Source: Bacteroidota bacterium (GTDB lineage: Bacteria; Bacteroidota; Bacteroidia; Chitinophagales; Chitinophagaceae). Taken from it: 64,000 nt of DNA. The stretch lies in assembly GCA_018268055.1 (NCBI GenBank), contig JAFDXF010000064.1, positions 32,619 through 96,618 of the forward strand, written 5' to 3'. Positions 17,100 through 25,627 of this stretch are shown piece after piece (position 1 is the first letter of the stretch; each line of letters begins with the position of its first letter). Made by a program: the position numbers and the translations under genes. The notes beneath the pieces were generated by a model. It did not search any database and had not been told where the DNA came from. It saw nothing but the letters and a program-made list of their open reading frames with translations.

Positions 17100-18356
17100 T
17101 TACTTTAAGTTGTTTAATGCTGATTCTAATTTGTTCATTCTTTTGTAACTAACTTTATCTATAACAACTCCTGTCTTCAAAAAATAAATTGTTGGGTTTA
17201 CTCTTGCAGCAGTTCTAATCGTTGTAAAATCGCATTTTAATACTTGTATGTTATTAAAATTTGTCCCTTTTAATTGTTCTGTTGCCTGCGTAGGGTTTCC
17301 GGAAATCATATAAACAGGAATTCCTTTTTGTTTGGCTGTGTTGTAAATCGTTGAGAAATCTTGTTGCCATTTAGATACAGGTGTTGAAAAATCTGTACTG
17401 ATTAAAAGAATTGCATAAGGCTGTGATAAAATTAGCTGAGTAGAATCTTCATCTGTTATGCCTTTCAATACAAAGCCTTTTATGGGTGGTTCATTGTTTT
17501 TCCCTTTTTGAATCAGTTTATCATACCTTTTAATTAATGTATAATGTTCATCACTGTAATCGGCAGGGAAATTAGCAGCCGAAAATTCTACCGGCATTCC
17601 TCCTTTTACAAATACTTTTAATTTTTTGCTGCTGCCATCCGGCAATTCCTCCGTTTGGTCCATTGCGGCAGTATAATCCTTTTTATTAAAGTTGGCGGGC
17701 ATACTGTCTTCAGGAAATTTTACTACTGTCCCATCTTTTATGTATGAGAAAGTAATCTCAATTTTATCGGGAACTGCATCTGCCGGCATTTTTATTTTTT
17801 CTGTAATGTTGCTTCCTTTTTTAAACGGCAAGCAATCGACAATTGGTAAATAGTTTAATGTGTACCATTGAAAACCGAAAGCAAAGGCAGTAATACCCAG
17901 CATAGATATTGTATTTATCTTGTCTGCGAAAACTGGCTTTATAAATTTTTGTTTCCAAAACAGTAAACCGATTAAAACAGTAAGAACCACATCTTTCAAG
18001 AAAGAAGTTTTGGAAGTAATCGGCAAACAATCACCAAAGCAGCCGCAGTTCTTAGGCATACCGGTGATATATGTATAACCTGTAAGGAAAGTAAAGAAAA
18101 CGATCAATATTAAAAGTAGCCAACTGAATAATTTGATTCTCCAGCCCAGCAATAATGCAAATCCAGCAATGATTTCAAAGGCATTCATCAAGACTGACAT
18201 CAACAAAGTCCAAGAATTAAACTGCGTCAATCTCCAAATTTCAAAAAACTCTTCCATTTTATAGCTCAAGCCCAAAGGGTCATTTGCTTTCACAAGGCCT
18301 GAGAAAATAAAGAGCAGTCCTACTGCAATTCTTGCAATATTGATTATCAATTTCAT
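17100..18356 (-). CDS. BT_3928-like DoxX/MauE-type membrane protein
   Basis: 418 residues. The first about 200 contain several membrane helices of the DoxX/MauE type (IINIARIAVGLLFIFSGLVK, then NAFEIIAGFALLLGW). A cysteine-rich cytoplasmic or periplasmic turn reads PKNCGCFGDCLPIT, and another cysteine occurs in LPIVDCLPFKKG. The C-terminal half, from about 290, looks like a degenerate thioredoxin fold (AILLISTDFSTPVSKWQQDF...GIPVYMISGNP) without a CxxC. Bacteroidota encode this family as BT_3928; a role in membrane thiol redox is inferred from MauE. It shares one base with the DUF1599 gene upstream (TAATG), so translation is coupled. Confidence 0.82.
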   Translation of the reverse strand: MKLIINIARIAVGLLFIFSGLVKANDPLGLSYKMEEFFEIWRLTQFNSWTLLMSVLMNAFEIIAGFALLLGWRIKLFSWLLLILIVFFTFLTGYTYITGMPKNCGCFGDCLPITSKTSFLKDVVLTVLIGLLFWKQKFIKPVFADKINTISMLGITAFAFGFQWYTLNYLPIVDCLPFKKGSNITEKIKMPADAVPDKIEITFSYIKDGTVVKFPEDSMPANFNKKDYTAAMDQTEELPDGSSKKLKVFVKGGMPVEFSAANFPADYSDEHYTLIKRYDKLIQKGKNNEPPIKGFVLKGITDEDSTQLILSQPYAILLISTDFSTPVSKWQQDFSTIYNTAKQKGIPVYMISGNPTQATEQLKGTNFNNIQVLKCDFTTIRTAARVNPTIYFLKTGVVIDKVSYKRMNKLESALNNLK

Positions 18357-18886
18357 TATAATAAGATTAAAGCAAACACTGCATAATTAATAATATCTAA
18401 ATAATTGGCATCTATACCTTCGCTGATTAAAGTTTTACCATCATTATTTAATATCTGCCGTACACGTTGAAGTTTCATTAAAATTAAATCTACAAAACTT
18501 TCCTGACTCATATTTCGCCACGCTTCTCCATAGTCAGAGTTTTTGTCGTTCATCAACTTTTTTGCTATCTCAATATACCTGTCATAGAAAAGAGATATTT
18601 CTGTAACCGGCATTTCTTCAGGTGCATCAGCAGGTAATTCAAGTTGAATCAATCCTATCACTGCATAATTAATAATTCCTTTAAATTCTGCAGATATATC
18701 GTCAGCTATACGCTGTTCTCCTTTCTCCTGAATGGTACGAATGCGTTGTGCTTTGATAAATATTTGATCAATAATAGAAATAGTACGCAGCACACGCCAA
18801 GCTGTACCATAATCTGTTGCTTTTTTTAAAAATATTTCTTTACAGGAAATGATAACAGAGTCGTATTGTTGATTTGTTGTATTCAT
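18356..18886 (-). CDS. DUF1599 (nucleotide modification-associated domain) protein, two repeats
   Basis: 176 residues made of two similar halves. The first carries KATDYGTAWRVLRTISIID and GIINYAVIGLIQLE; the second carries NSDYGEAWRNMSQESFVD and DIINYAVFALILL. This is the duplicated DUF1599 arrangement found in Bacteroidota. The family is associated with nucleotide-modification systems in phages but its cellular function here is unknown. It heads an operon with the BT_3928-like and permease genes and is divergent from folP, a neighbourhood common in this phylum. Its -7 box is only 5 nt before the ATG. Confidence 0.88.
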   Translation of the reverse strand: MNTTNQQYDSVIISCKEIFLKKATDYGTAWRVLRTISIIDQIFIKAQRIRTIQEKGEQRIADDISAEFKGIINYAVIGLIQLELPADAPEEMPVTEISLFYDRYIEIAKKLMNDKNSDYGEAWRNMSQESFVDLILMKLQRVRQILNNDGKTLISEGIDANYLDIINYAVFALILL

Positions 18887-18891
18887 TATTA

Positions 18892-18899
18892 CAAAATAA
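18892..18899 (-). promoter_or_regulatory. -7 promoter box (TTATTTTG) of the DUF1599 operon
   Basis: Minus-strand match to TAnnTTTG with one mismatch, 5 nt before the ATG at 18886, implying a leaderless or near-leaderless message. Confidence 0.4.
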
Positions 18900-18971
18900 A
18901 CTTTTATATCGTTAATACTATGCTATTTTATCAGAACAATTTTTGTGTTAGTATCTTAGCTTTTCTGCCAA

Positions 18972-19835
18972 ATGACAGGCTTCAAAAATAACAAACAAAA
19001 ACCGATGTTTAAACTGAACTGCAAAGGAAGATTATTATCTATAGAAAAACCACTTGTGATGGGTATCTTGAACATCACGCCCGATTCTTTTTACAAGGGA
19101 AGCAGATTATCGGGCTTGGATGCGATTTTGAAAAAATGCGAGCAAATGGTTTCAGAGGGTGCTACGATTATCGACATTGGCGGGCAAAGCAGCCGCCCGA
19201 ATAGCATACAATTAAATGCAGCTGATGAATTGGAAAGAGTGATAAAGCCAATAGAATTCATTCGTAAAAACTATCCCCAAATTTTTATTTCAATCGATAC
19301 TTTTTATTCAATGGTGGCTCAAGAAGCAGTTTTGGCAGGTGCAGATATGGTAAACGATATTAGTGCAGGGCAATTAGATACAGATATGATGCAAACAGTT
19401 GGCGGTTTAAATGTTCCTTATATCATGATGCACATGCGAGGTACGCCCAAAACGATGCAGGAGTTTACCGATTATGAGAATGTGACTGAAGAGGTATATC
19501 TATTTTTAAGCAAAAAAAGAAATGAAGCGATTGAGGCTGGTATAAAAGATATCATCATTGATCCCGGATTTGGGTTTAGTAAAACGATACAGCAAAACCT
19601 TACGATTCTTCACGAACTATCAAAATTTGAATCATTGAATTTGCCAATATTGTTGGGCGTTTCACGTAAATCAACAATTTATAAAACATTAGGCGTTACC
19701 GCAGATGAAGCGTTAAATGGTACCACTGTTTTAAATACGATTGGATTAATAAATGGAGCATCTATTCTAAGAGTGCACGATGTGAAAGAAGCGGTAGAAA
19801 CTATCAAATTAGTACAAGCTTATTTGCAAAAATAA
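18972..19835 (+). CDS. folP: Dihydropteroate synthase
   Basis: Condenses p-aminobenzoate with dihydropterin pyrophosphate in folate synthesis; target of sulfonamides. Family motifs are in order: MGILNITPDSFY near residue 30, GATIIDIGGQSSRP, INDISAGQL-type loop (VNDISAGQLD), MHMRGTPKTMQ, IIDPGFGFSKT and LLGVSRKSTIY. The length of 287 is typical. The annotated ATG gives an 11-residue polar leader; an ATG at 19005 (MFKLNCKGR) is an alternative. A weak -7 box (TAGCTTTT, 18957-18964) is 7 nt before the first ATG. Divergent from the DUF1599 operon and followed by a perfect hairpin. Confidence 0.95.
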   Translation: MTGFKNNKQKPMFKLNCKGRLLSIEKPLVMGILNITPDSFYKGSRLSGLDAILKKCEQMVSEGATIIDIGGQSSRPNSIQLNAADELERVIKPIEFIRKNYPQIFISIDTFYSMVAQEAVLAGADMVNDISAGQLDTDMMQTVGGLNVPYIMMHMRGTPKTMQEFTDYENVTEEVYLFLSKKRNEAIEAGIKDIIIDPGFGFSKTIQQNLTILHELSKFESLNLPILLGVSRKSTIYKTLGVTADEALNGTTVLNTIGLINGASILRVHDVKEAVETIKLVQAYLQK

Positions 19836-19837
19836 AA

Positions 19838-19861
19838 CAGGGTAATTTTTCAATTACCCTG
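19838..19861 (+). terminator. Hairpin after folP
   Basis: CAGGGTAATT (19838-19847) and AATTACCCTG (19852-19861) form a perfect 10-bp stem with a 4-nt loop, 2 bp past the folP stop. No T-run follows, so it could be a 3'-end stabilising hairpin rather than a strict intrinsic terminator. Confidence 0.55.
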
Positions 19862-19884
19862 CTAACAATTTCAACCAAGAGCCA

Positions 19885-20017
19885 TCAATCTAACTTCAAC
19901 ACTGGTTCATTGTCACATTCATCTTCAAAGGGACGTTTAGGATAGTTAGACTAAAAACGGAGCATAACCATTATCAACGAATTGACTTTGCAAAGATGCT
20001 GCATTTTTGAATATTTT
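19885..20017 (-). pseudogene. Possible frameshifted small-ORF relic
   Basis: On the minus strand, one frame from about 20017 reads FKNAASLQSQFVDNGYAPFLV and stops (TAA, 19946-19948). The adjacent frame from 19944 continues YPKRPFEDECDNEPVLKLD and stops at 19885. Both stretches have protein-like composition, and removing one base in TAAC at 19945-19948 would join them into a frame of about 43 codons. No ATG precedes it; a TTTG-type box (CATCTTTG on the minus strand, 19991-19998) lies inside. It lies 30 bp after the FKBP lipoprotein gene. This could also be chance. Confidence 0.25.
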
Positions 20018-20047
20018 TTAAAAATTTGCTCGTCTTTTATAAAATTT

Positions 20048-21028
20048 TTAATTAACTGGCTTACGCATTGCCGGTTGTTGTGGTGCAGGTTGCTTATCCT
20101 GAACATCTAAAATCTTCACATCAAAAATTAGATTTTCATAAGGCTTGATACCCGAAGCAGGATTTGGATTGGCTCCATAAGCTAAAACAGAAGGGATATA
20201 AAAAATGGCATCTGCTCCTTTGCGCAATAATTTCATTCCATCATTAAAACCTTCTGTCATTCCGGGTGCATCTACTGTAAATTCAAGAGGTTGGGTATGA
20301 TGAAATGCAGTATCTACATTACTGTCAAACTTAAATCCAGCAAAAGTTTTTCCTGTATAGTTTACAGAAATATATTTTCCTGAATCAATCTGGTTTCCTG
20401 TACCCGGATTTAGAATCTGAACATAAACGCCTGATGGTGTTTTTTCGGTTTTAATATTCTTTTCCGCTAAATATTTTTCAATTTCTTTTGACTCTTCAAC
20501 CAATTTTGCTTTCTTTTCTTTTTCCATTTTAGCCATCATCTCTGCCTGTTCTTTTTCCTGACGTGGCTTGTCTTTTTCCATATCGGCAGTATAATCAATC
20601 ATAGCAATACTATCATTGTTATATACTTTAAGAATTTTCATTGTAGTGATGATTCTATCACCTTTTTTAGCCATAGGCGGCATTTGATCTTGTCTCTTCA
20701 TTAAACTATCTGCTAATTGTACTACTACAGCGCTATCTCCTACTTTCATCAATCGGAGAATTTCCAAAATGTTGTAGTTGGCGCCTACATCTTGTAGTTT
20801 CAGATATACAGGCATTTTGCCATAAGAACTATAAAGCAATGAGTCATTGAGTTTAGTCGTTGCTTCCATCTTTATAACTTCGCCATTTTTTATCAATGAG
20901 TCTTTACCATTGGAAGGAAATAATTGATAAGCAAGGCCACTGCTTGTTTTTTTGTAATCTACTTTATTACAAGCTGCAGCAAAGATCATTACTACTGCTA
21001 ATAACATTAATTGATTCAACTTTTTCAT
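20048..21028 (-). CDS. FKBP-type peptidyl-prolyl isomerase lipoprotein
   Basis: 326 residues. The signal peptide ends in a lipobox (IFAAACNK, Cys20), so it is anchored to a membrane. The C-terminal about 120 residues are an FKBP domain: GKYISVNYTGKTFAGFKFDS, then FNDGMKLLRKGADAIFYIPS and a final PYENLIFDVKILDV. The middle (about 140-190) is a Lys/Glu-rich coiled coil, and the N-terminal part resembles a second, divergent FKBP-like domain (INGEVIKMEATTKLNDSLL region with MKVGDSAVV). It probably folds exported proteins. It converges on folP and is 38 bp downstream of the DHH phosphoesterase gene. Confidence 0.88.
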   Translation of the reverse strand: MKKLNQLMLLAVVMIFAAACNKVDYKKTSSGLAYQLFPSNGKDSLIKNGEVIKMEATTKLNDSLLYSSYGKMPVYLKLQDVGANYNILEILRLMKVGDSAVVVQLADSLMKRQDQMPPMAKKGDRIITTMKILKVYNNDSIAMIDYTADMEKDKPRQEKEQAEMMAKMEKEKKAKLVEESKEIEKYLAEKNIKTEKTPSGVYVQILNPGTGNQIDSGKYISVNYTGKTFAGFKFDSNVDTAFHHTQPLEFTVDAPGMTEGFNDGMKLLRKGADAIFYIPSVLAYGANPNPASGIKPYENLIFDVKILDVQDKQPAPQQPAMRKPVN

Positions 21029-21066
21029 GTTTATTTTTTAATTTTTAATTGGTGCAAAAAAAATTA

Positions 21067-22074
21067 TTATTGAAGTAAGGCTTCATTTTCTTTTAAAACT
21101 GTTTTAAACTTTTTTACGGTATCTTCTAAACTATCACTGCTTCTGCCTCCTGCGGCGCTGTAATGTCCACCACCTTCAAAATACTTGCGAGCAAATGTAT
21201 TACAGTCAAACTCTCCTTTGCCACGAAAACTCCATTTACGTTCTTCATCGCGGTCAATTACCAACGCAACTAATTTAATTCCTTGAATTGATTGTGGAAA
21301 ATTGACTAAGCCTTCGGTATCGCCGGTTTTAATTTGATATTTTAATAAATCAGATTTTGGAATGGCTATTAGCACGGTATTGTATTCATAAAAGACTTCC
21401 ATTCTATGTAATAATACATGTCCGGTAAAACGTAAACGATTTTCTAAAAAATTATCAAACAGTTTATCATGAACTTTCTCATGGCTGAAGCCTCTTGATT
21501 TCAAATCGGCAACTAATAGATGTACTTTATCTGTTGTAATTGGAAATCGGAATGAACCGGTATCTCCTACCACTCCTGCATAAATACATTCGCATATAGT
21601 TTCATTGATTTTATCACTGCCGTTTGTAGCAATTATAAAATCATAAATCATTTCGCAGGTAGAGCTCTTGGTCACATCGCTGACACCATAATCAAAAGCT
21701 GCTTCATCCGGCTCGCGATGATGATCTATCAAGATTTTCGTACAGGATAAACTTGCCAAAGCTGTTGCCAATGATTTAGTCCTGCTGAAATTATTGAAGT
21801 CCAAACAAAATAACCAATCAGCTTTGGTTAAAACTTCTTCAGCATTTTGTTTTTTAAGTTCGAAGTCAATGACCTCATTTGATCCATTCATCCAGTTTAC
21901 CCAGCCTGCCCAATTGGTTGGTGAAATAACCGTGACTTGATGCCCTAATTGTAGCAAATAGCTTTTTAAGGCCAAAGAAGAACCCATCGCATCTGCATCG
22001 GGTTTCATGTGTGTGGTAATTACAACGTTCCTTGGCTGATGTAAGAGAGGGAATATTTCCTGAATTGGTTTCAT
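21067..22074 (-). CDS. DHH-family phosphoesterase, NrnA-like
   Basis: 335 residues with the DHH and DHHA1 domains of oligoribonuclease/pAp phosphatase NrnA. Metal-binding motifs are visible: THMKPDADAMGSS (the HxxDxD element), FCLDFNN, and the eponymous LIDHHREPD. The C-terminal DHHA1 domain carries FEGGGHYSAAGG, the substrate-binding GGGHxxAAG. Members degrade short RNAs or c-di-AMP breakdown products and 3'-phosphoadenosine 5'-phosphate. It is divergent from ndk with a TATCTTCG promoter box 11 nt before the ATG. Confidence 0.9.
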   Translation of the reverse strand: MKPIQEIFPLLHQPRNVVITTHMKPDADAMGSSLALKSYLLQLGHQVTVISPTNWAGWVNWMNGSNEVIDFELKKQNAEEVLTKADWLFCLDFNNFSRTKSLATALASLSCTKILIDHHREPDEAAFDYGVSDVTKSSTCEMIYDFIIATNGSDKINETICECIYAGVVGDTGSFRFPITTDKVHLLVADLKSRGFSHEKVHDKLFDNFLENRLRFTGHVLLHRMEVFYEYNTVLIAIPKSDLLKYQIKTGDTEGLVNFPQSIQGIKLVALVIDRDEERKWSFRGKGEFDCNTFARKYFEGGGHYSAAGGRSSDSLEDTVKKFKTVLKENEALLQ

Positions 22075-22085
22075 AAAAATGTGTG

Positions 22086-22093
22086 CGAAGATA
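22086..22093 (-). promoter_or_regulatory. -7 promoter box (TATCTTCG) of the DHH phosphoesterase gene
   Basis: Minus-strand TAnnTTCG followed by C, 11 nt before the ATG at 22074, leaving a leader of only about 6 nt. Confidence 0.5.
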
Positions 22094-22135
22094 AGGTTTT
22101 GTAAAGTTTTGACTGATTGGAATTATTTTTAGGTG

Positions 22136-22143
22136 TACCTTTG
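22136..22143 (+). promoter_or_regulatory. -7 promoter box (TACCTTTG) of ndk
   Basis: Perfect TAnnTTTG followed by C, 20 nt before the ndk ATG. TTTTG at 22107-22111 is a candidate -33 element. Confidence 0.65.
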
Positions 22144-22163
22144 CCGCCGCAAAAACATAATAA

Positions 22164-22580
22164 ATGACTAATAGAACATTCACAATGATTAAGCCCGATG
22201 CAATGAAAAATGGTCATGCAGGGGCGATTTTAGACAGAATTATCAAAGAAGGTTATAAAGTAAAAGCACTGAAAATGTTGAAACTTTCAGCAGAAAAAGC
22301 AGGCGAATTTTATGCCGTACATAAAGAAAGACCTTTCTATGGCGAGTTGGTTGATTTTATGAGTAGTGGCCCTATCATTGCTGCAATTCTTGAAAAAGAA
22401 AATGCGGTAGCTGCTTTTCGTGAGTTAATTGGTGCTACCAATCCTGCTCAAGCAGCTGAAGGAACGATTCGTAAGCAGTTTGCAACTTCTCTTGGTGAAA
22501 ATGCTATTCATGGAAGTGATAGTGATGAGAATGCAAAAATTGAAGGTGATTTTATGTTTTCTGGTTTGGAGCAGATTTAA
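22164..22580 (+). CDS. ndk: Nucleoside diphosphate kinase
   Basis: Transfers the gamma-phosphate from ATP to nucleoside diphosphates through a phospho-histidine. The 138-residue length and the opening [18 protein letters not shown] are standard. The active-site histidine lies in [13 protein letters not shown], and the nucleotide-binding [11 protein letters not shown] and [17 protein letters not shown] stretches are intact. It has its own strong promoter and a clear bidirectional terminator after the stop, so it is a single-gene unit. Confidence 0.97.
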   Translation: MTNRTFTMIKPDAMKNGHAGAILDRIIKEGYKVKALKMLKLSAEKAGEFYAVHKERPFYGELVDFMSSGPIIAAILEKENAVAAFRELIGATNPAQAAEGTIRKQFATSLGENAIHGSDSDENAKIEGDFMFSGLEQI

Positions 22581-22600
22581 TTTGACCTAAAAATTTTATT

Positions 22601-22634
22601 TAAAAGCCGGCTCAAAAATTTGCGCCGGCTTTTA
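22601..22634. terminator. Bidirectional terminator between ndk and the convergent secreted-protein gene
   Basis: TAAAAGCCGGC (22601-22611) and GCCGGCTTTTA (22624-22634) form a perfect 11-bp GC-cored stem with a 12-nt loop, with A/T runs on both sides able to serve either strand. Confidence 0.8.
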
Positions 22635-22656
22635 AAATATAAAAAATCAGTAACCG

Positions 22657-23574
22657 CTATCTTGTGAATATAAAACTCTTTTCAGTTAAATATTTTAATA
22701 CTGTTCCATCCGGCTTAATAATTTTTGCCACCATTTTCATATCAATTTTTCCCGTACCCGGTATTTCATCATAAGGCATAAACAATACTAAATTTTTATA
22801 ATCTGTAAAGTCATAGCTTGGCTTTATTTTTTTATAAGTAATTAGCTGACCGTCCTTACTACTGAAATCAGGATTTTTATTAAGTATCTTTCTATTATCC
22901 TTATAAAAAAAATAAACAATTGCAAATGCATCCGAATCTTTTAAGTATTCTGTTGAGAAATTCAAATGTATATCCATACCTGTTTTATCACCTCTTTTTA
23001 CATCATAATTAACGGACAGTTCTTTAAAAATGATATTTATAGTTTTTACTTTAGCATTATTGTTTTCGCTTAATGGTTGTGTATTATTTAATTCGATGTC
23101 AAAAATATCAGTAGCGAGCAATAGAGCTATTTTTCCTGAATTATCATTAATGACGGCATCATATAGAATAGATTGATAGCCAGAATCTAAATGAAACTCA
23201 GAATAAGGCATAAATATTTTAAAATCTTTATAAACAGCAGGGTCATAATTAGGCTTTATCTCCTTAAATGCTGAAACATATCCTTCTTTAGATACATACT
23301 TCCCGTTTTTATCTTCAAGAGGCTCATCTGTGTCTGCATCATAAAAATAAATTGATACATAGGTATTCACTCCTTTTAGGCCATAAGTAGTAAATGTGAA
23401 ATGAAACATCATTCCTTTTTGATTGTTTTCATATACATCATATTGTATCCAAGAAGTATCTAAAACAGCACTCGTATCTATTTTCTTATTGTTTGAAGTA
23501 TATGTATTTCTGGAGTAGATAGATTCACTCTTTATTAGTAATATTAATACAATAGAACAGAAAATTTTATTCAT
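22657..23574 (-). CDS. Exported protein with two tandem copies of an unknown domain
   Basis: 305 residues with an N-terminal signal sequence (IFCSIVLILLIKSESIYS). The body is an internal duplication: copy 1 (about 40-155) has WIQYDVYENNQKGMMFHFTF, IYFYDADT, FKEIKPNYDPAVYKDF and FMPYSEF; copy 2 (about 185-290) has SVNYDVKRGDKTGMDIHLNF, VYFFYKDN, YKKIKPSYDFTDYKNL and FMPYDEI. The shared signature is K(E/K)IKPxYDxxxYK followed by FMPYxE. A beta-sandwich fold is likely. I do not recognise a named family. It is the last gene of the prfB operon, 39 bp after the TraB/GumN gene, and ends at a terminator. Confidence 0.78.
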   Translation of the reverse strand: MNKIFCSIVLILLIKSESIYSRNTYTSNNKKIDTSAVLDTSWIQYDVYENNQKGMMFHFTFTTYGLKGVNTYVSIYFYDADTDEPLEDKNGKYVSKEGYVSAFKEIKPNYDPAVYKDFKIFMPYSEFHLDSGYQSILYDAVINDNSGKIALLLATDIFDIELNNTQPLSENNNAKVKTINIIFKELSVNYDVKRGDKTGMDIHLNFSTEYLKDSDAFAIVYFFYKDNRKILNKNPDFSSKDGQLITYKKIKPSYDFTDYKNLVLFMPYDEIPGTGKIDMKMVAKIIKPDGTVLKYLTEKSFIFTR

Positions 23575-23613
23575 AGATAAAGTTTTAAAAAGTAATTATA
23601 ATAACATTTGAGT

Positions 23614-24540
23614 CTAAATTGGTTTAATAGCATCTGCAGAAATATTCGTATCCAAATTGTTTGAATATTGATTCTGAACAGGAGTAACGGTATAACCTTC
23701 CTTTTTCAATAAATTGATTACTCCGTTTTCTCCGGGTAAATGACCTGCACCAACAGCAATGACTAATGATTTTTCAGGCAGTAATGTGTTTAATTTATTT
23801 ACCCAATTTCTATTTCTATTATATAAAAGAATATCCATAAATGCAGACATTCCTGCATCTTCTTCTATCATCATCTTTCCAAGTGCATTCAAATCTTGTT
23901 TTTTATAAACTTCTATCATTTCTTTCATTTGTTTATCGGACTCATCTTTCTTGTCTGATTTAGCAATGTACTCGAATAACTGTTGAGCTTGCAATTTATA
24001 TGGAATACTGTCAAGCACACTTGCTTGATAAGACATCGTTTCTAATCCTTTAATTTTCTTATCATTCTTTTTTGCTTCTTGCATGATTAACTGTTCCATC
24101 ATAGCCGTTTTTTCGCACGGCATTGCTTTTTGTTCTAAAAGGGATGCCGCAAGTAATGGTTTGTAGGTATTGATCATGGCAAAAGGCAGCAAAGTGTTTT
24201 CATTTTCAAAATAGTCTTTTATTTTTTGAAATTCAACTTTCGTTAATAAAGTTTCTAAAGTAGTATCGCCTTTCATCTTCATCTTAGACATTGCATCTGC
24301 CATTTCCATGAGATTGCTCATATCTACTTCTAAATATACATTATCACTTTGAGCAATTGCTGCACGTAAGTTTTTGCCTAATTCGGCATCATCTGCACAC
24401 AAAATGTGCATTGTTCCAAAAAGATAAGACGGTTTTTTCAAACCCTTTCCTTCAATCTTCCAAAGTAAAGTGTTTTCTTGTTGTCCAAAAGATACGACTG
24501 AGAAAAGACTAAAGAATAATATTAAGTTCCACTTCTTCAT
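23614..24540 (-). CDS. TraB/GumN family protein
   Basis: 308 residues with a signal peptide (LILFFSLFSVVSFGQQ). The two diagnostic motifs of the family are present: SYLFGTMHILCADD near residue 40 (GTMH) and VIAVGAGHLPGENGVINLL near the C-terminus (GxGHLPG), with a conserved YLEVDMSN between. The family is related to the TIKI metalloproteases, and the histidines of the two motifs are the proposed metal ligands. It would act outside the cytoplasm. It lies in the middle of a tightly spaced operon (17 bp after the ATP-grasp gene). Confidence 0.88.
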   Translation of the reverse strand: MKKWNLILFFSLFSVVSFGQQENTLLWKIEGKGLKKPSYLFGTMHILCADDAELGKNLRAAIAQSDNVYLEVDMSNLMEMADAMSKMKMKGDTTLETLLTKVEFQKIKDYFENENTLLPFAMINTYKPLLAASLLEQKAMPCEKTAMMEQLIMQEAKKNDKKIKGLETMSYQASVLDSIPYKLQAQQLFEYIAKSDKKDESDKQMKEMIEVYKKQDLNALGKMMIEEDAGMSAFMDILLYNRNRNWVNKLNTLLPEKSLVIAVGAGHLPGENGVINLLKKEGYTVTPVQNQYSNNLDTNISADAIKPI

Positions 24541-24557
24541 AATTGTTATCTATTTAT

Positions 24558-25592
24558 TTAATAAAATACTTCTTCCCAATATCTGGAAAATTTCGTCCCC
24601 CATTTTACAATCAATTCATCAGCACTGATCGGTAAATTTAATCCTTGTTTTATTGCCAATGTAGGGAGATTTACCCCTGCACCTAAAGCAGATGAAAGAG
24701 TTCCCTGCACTCTTGGATTGACCTCTAAAATAAAAAATGCATCATTGGAAGATTTTTTTACTTGAATACCAATGTTGCCATGCAGTTGTAATTCCTGAAT
24801 AATTTGTTTGCAATAGTTGATAATATTTTCATCTTTCACAAACTCACCTTCTACTGTAATTCCATTAATAGTTTTCTTACGCAATCTTGGCATGATTAAA
24901 ACAGATGTTCCATGATGGGCCAAACAGTCAACAGAATATTCTTCTCCCGGCAAATACTCACTTATCAGTAATTCAGGAAATGTTTTTTGAGAAAGAATGC
25001 TGAGTGCATGATTGTAATTGATGAAAGTAGCTGAAGGTTTTTGATTAAAAAGTAAACTCCATTCATCAGCTTTTTCATCAATGATTCTAAAACCTCTACT
25101 ACCATTGGAAACAGAAGGTTTGAAACAAATTGGCTTGTTGGGATAACCCAAAGTAGTAGCTGCTTCTTTAAATTGCTCAATTGTTTCTACTACTTTATAT
25201 TCAGGCACAGCCATTCCACGCCATTCCAAAAATTCATAAAGTCTGCTTTTGTTATTAGCAATTTCTAAAGATTGCAGTGAAGAAACCAAAACCTGAACAC
25301 CGACTTGTTCAAACCTTTCTTTTGCTTGCGCTAGAGGAATTAATTCTTTTGTAACTAATGGAAGAATTGCATTGATATCTCTTTTGACACAAATAGCTAA
25401 TAGCGCATCAATGAAAGTTGAATCACTTGCTAAAGGAATGTTTTCAAAATCATCTGCTAAGTATTTCCCAACTGCATTGGGATTTGCATCGGCAGCAATT
25501 ACATGAAATAATTTTTCTTGCTGCAGACATTTTAATATGCCTGCTGCACCGGGAGCGCCACCACCTGTCATTAAAATATTTAGCTTATGCAC
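24558..25592 (-). CDS. ATP-grasp ligase of unknown substrate
   Basis: 344 residues with a carbamoyl-phosphate-synthase-like ATP-grasp fold. The N-terminal pre-grasp domain reads ILMTGGGAPGAAGILKCLQ and VIAADANPNAVGKYLADD. The grasp region has CFKPSVSNGSRGFRIID (glycine-rich loop), LISEYLPGEEYSVDCLAH and the metal/ATP site FILEVNPRVQGTLS. It resembles CarB-halves and PylC-like enzymes that join a carboxylate to an amine. Substrate unknown. It follows a UbiD-like gene by 35 bp and precedes TraB/GumN by 17 bp. Confidence 0.85.
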   Translation of the reverse strand: MHKLNILMTGGGAPGAAGILKCLQQEKLFHVIAADANPNAVGKYLADDFENIPLASDSTFIDALLAICVKRDINAILPLVTKELIPLAQAKERFEQVGVQVLVSSLQSLEIANNKSRLYEFLEWRGMAVPEYKVVETIEQFKEAATTLGYPNKPICFKPSVSNGSRGFRIIDEKADEWSLLFNQKPSATFINYNHALSILSQKTFPELLISEYLPGEEYSVDCLAHHGTSVLIMPRLRKKTINGITVEGEFVKDENIINYCKQIIQELQLHGNIGIQVKKSSNDAFFILEVNPRVQGTLSSALGAGVNLPTLAIKQGLNLPISADELIVKWGTKFSRYWEEVFY

Positions 25593-25627
25593 ACTTAAAA
25601 ATAAGTATTTATCAGATTCAAAATGTT

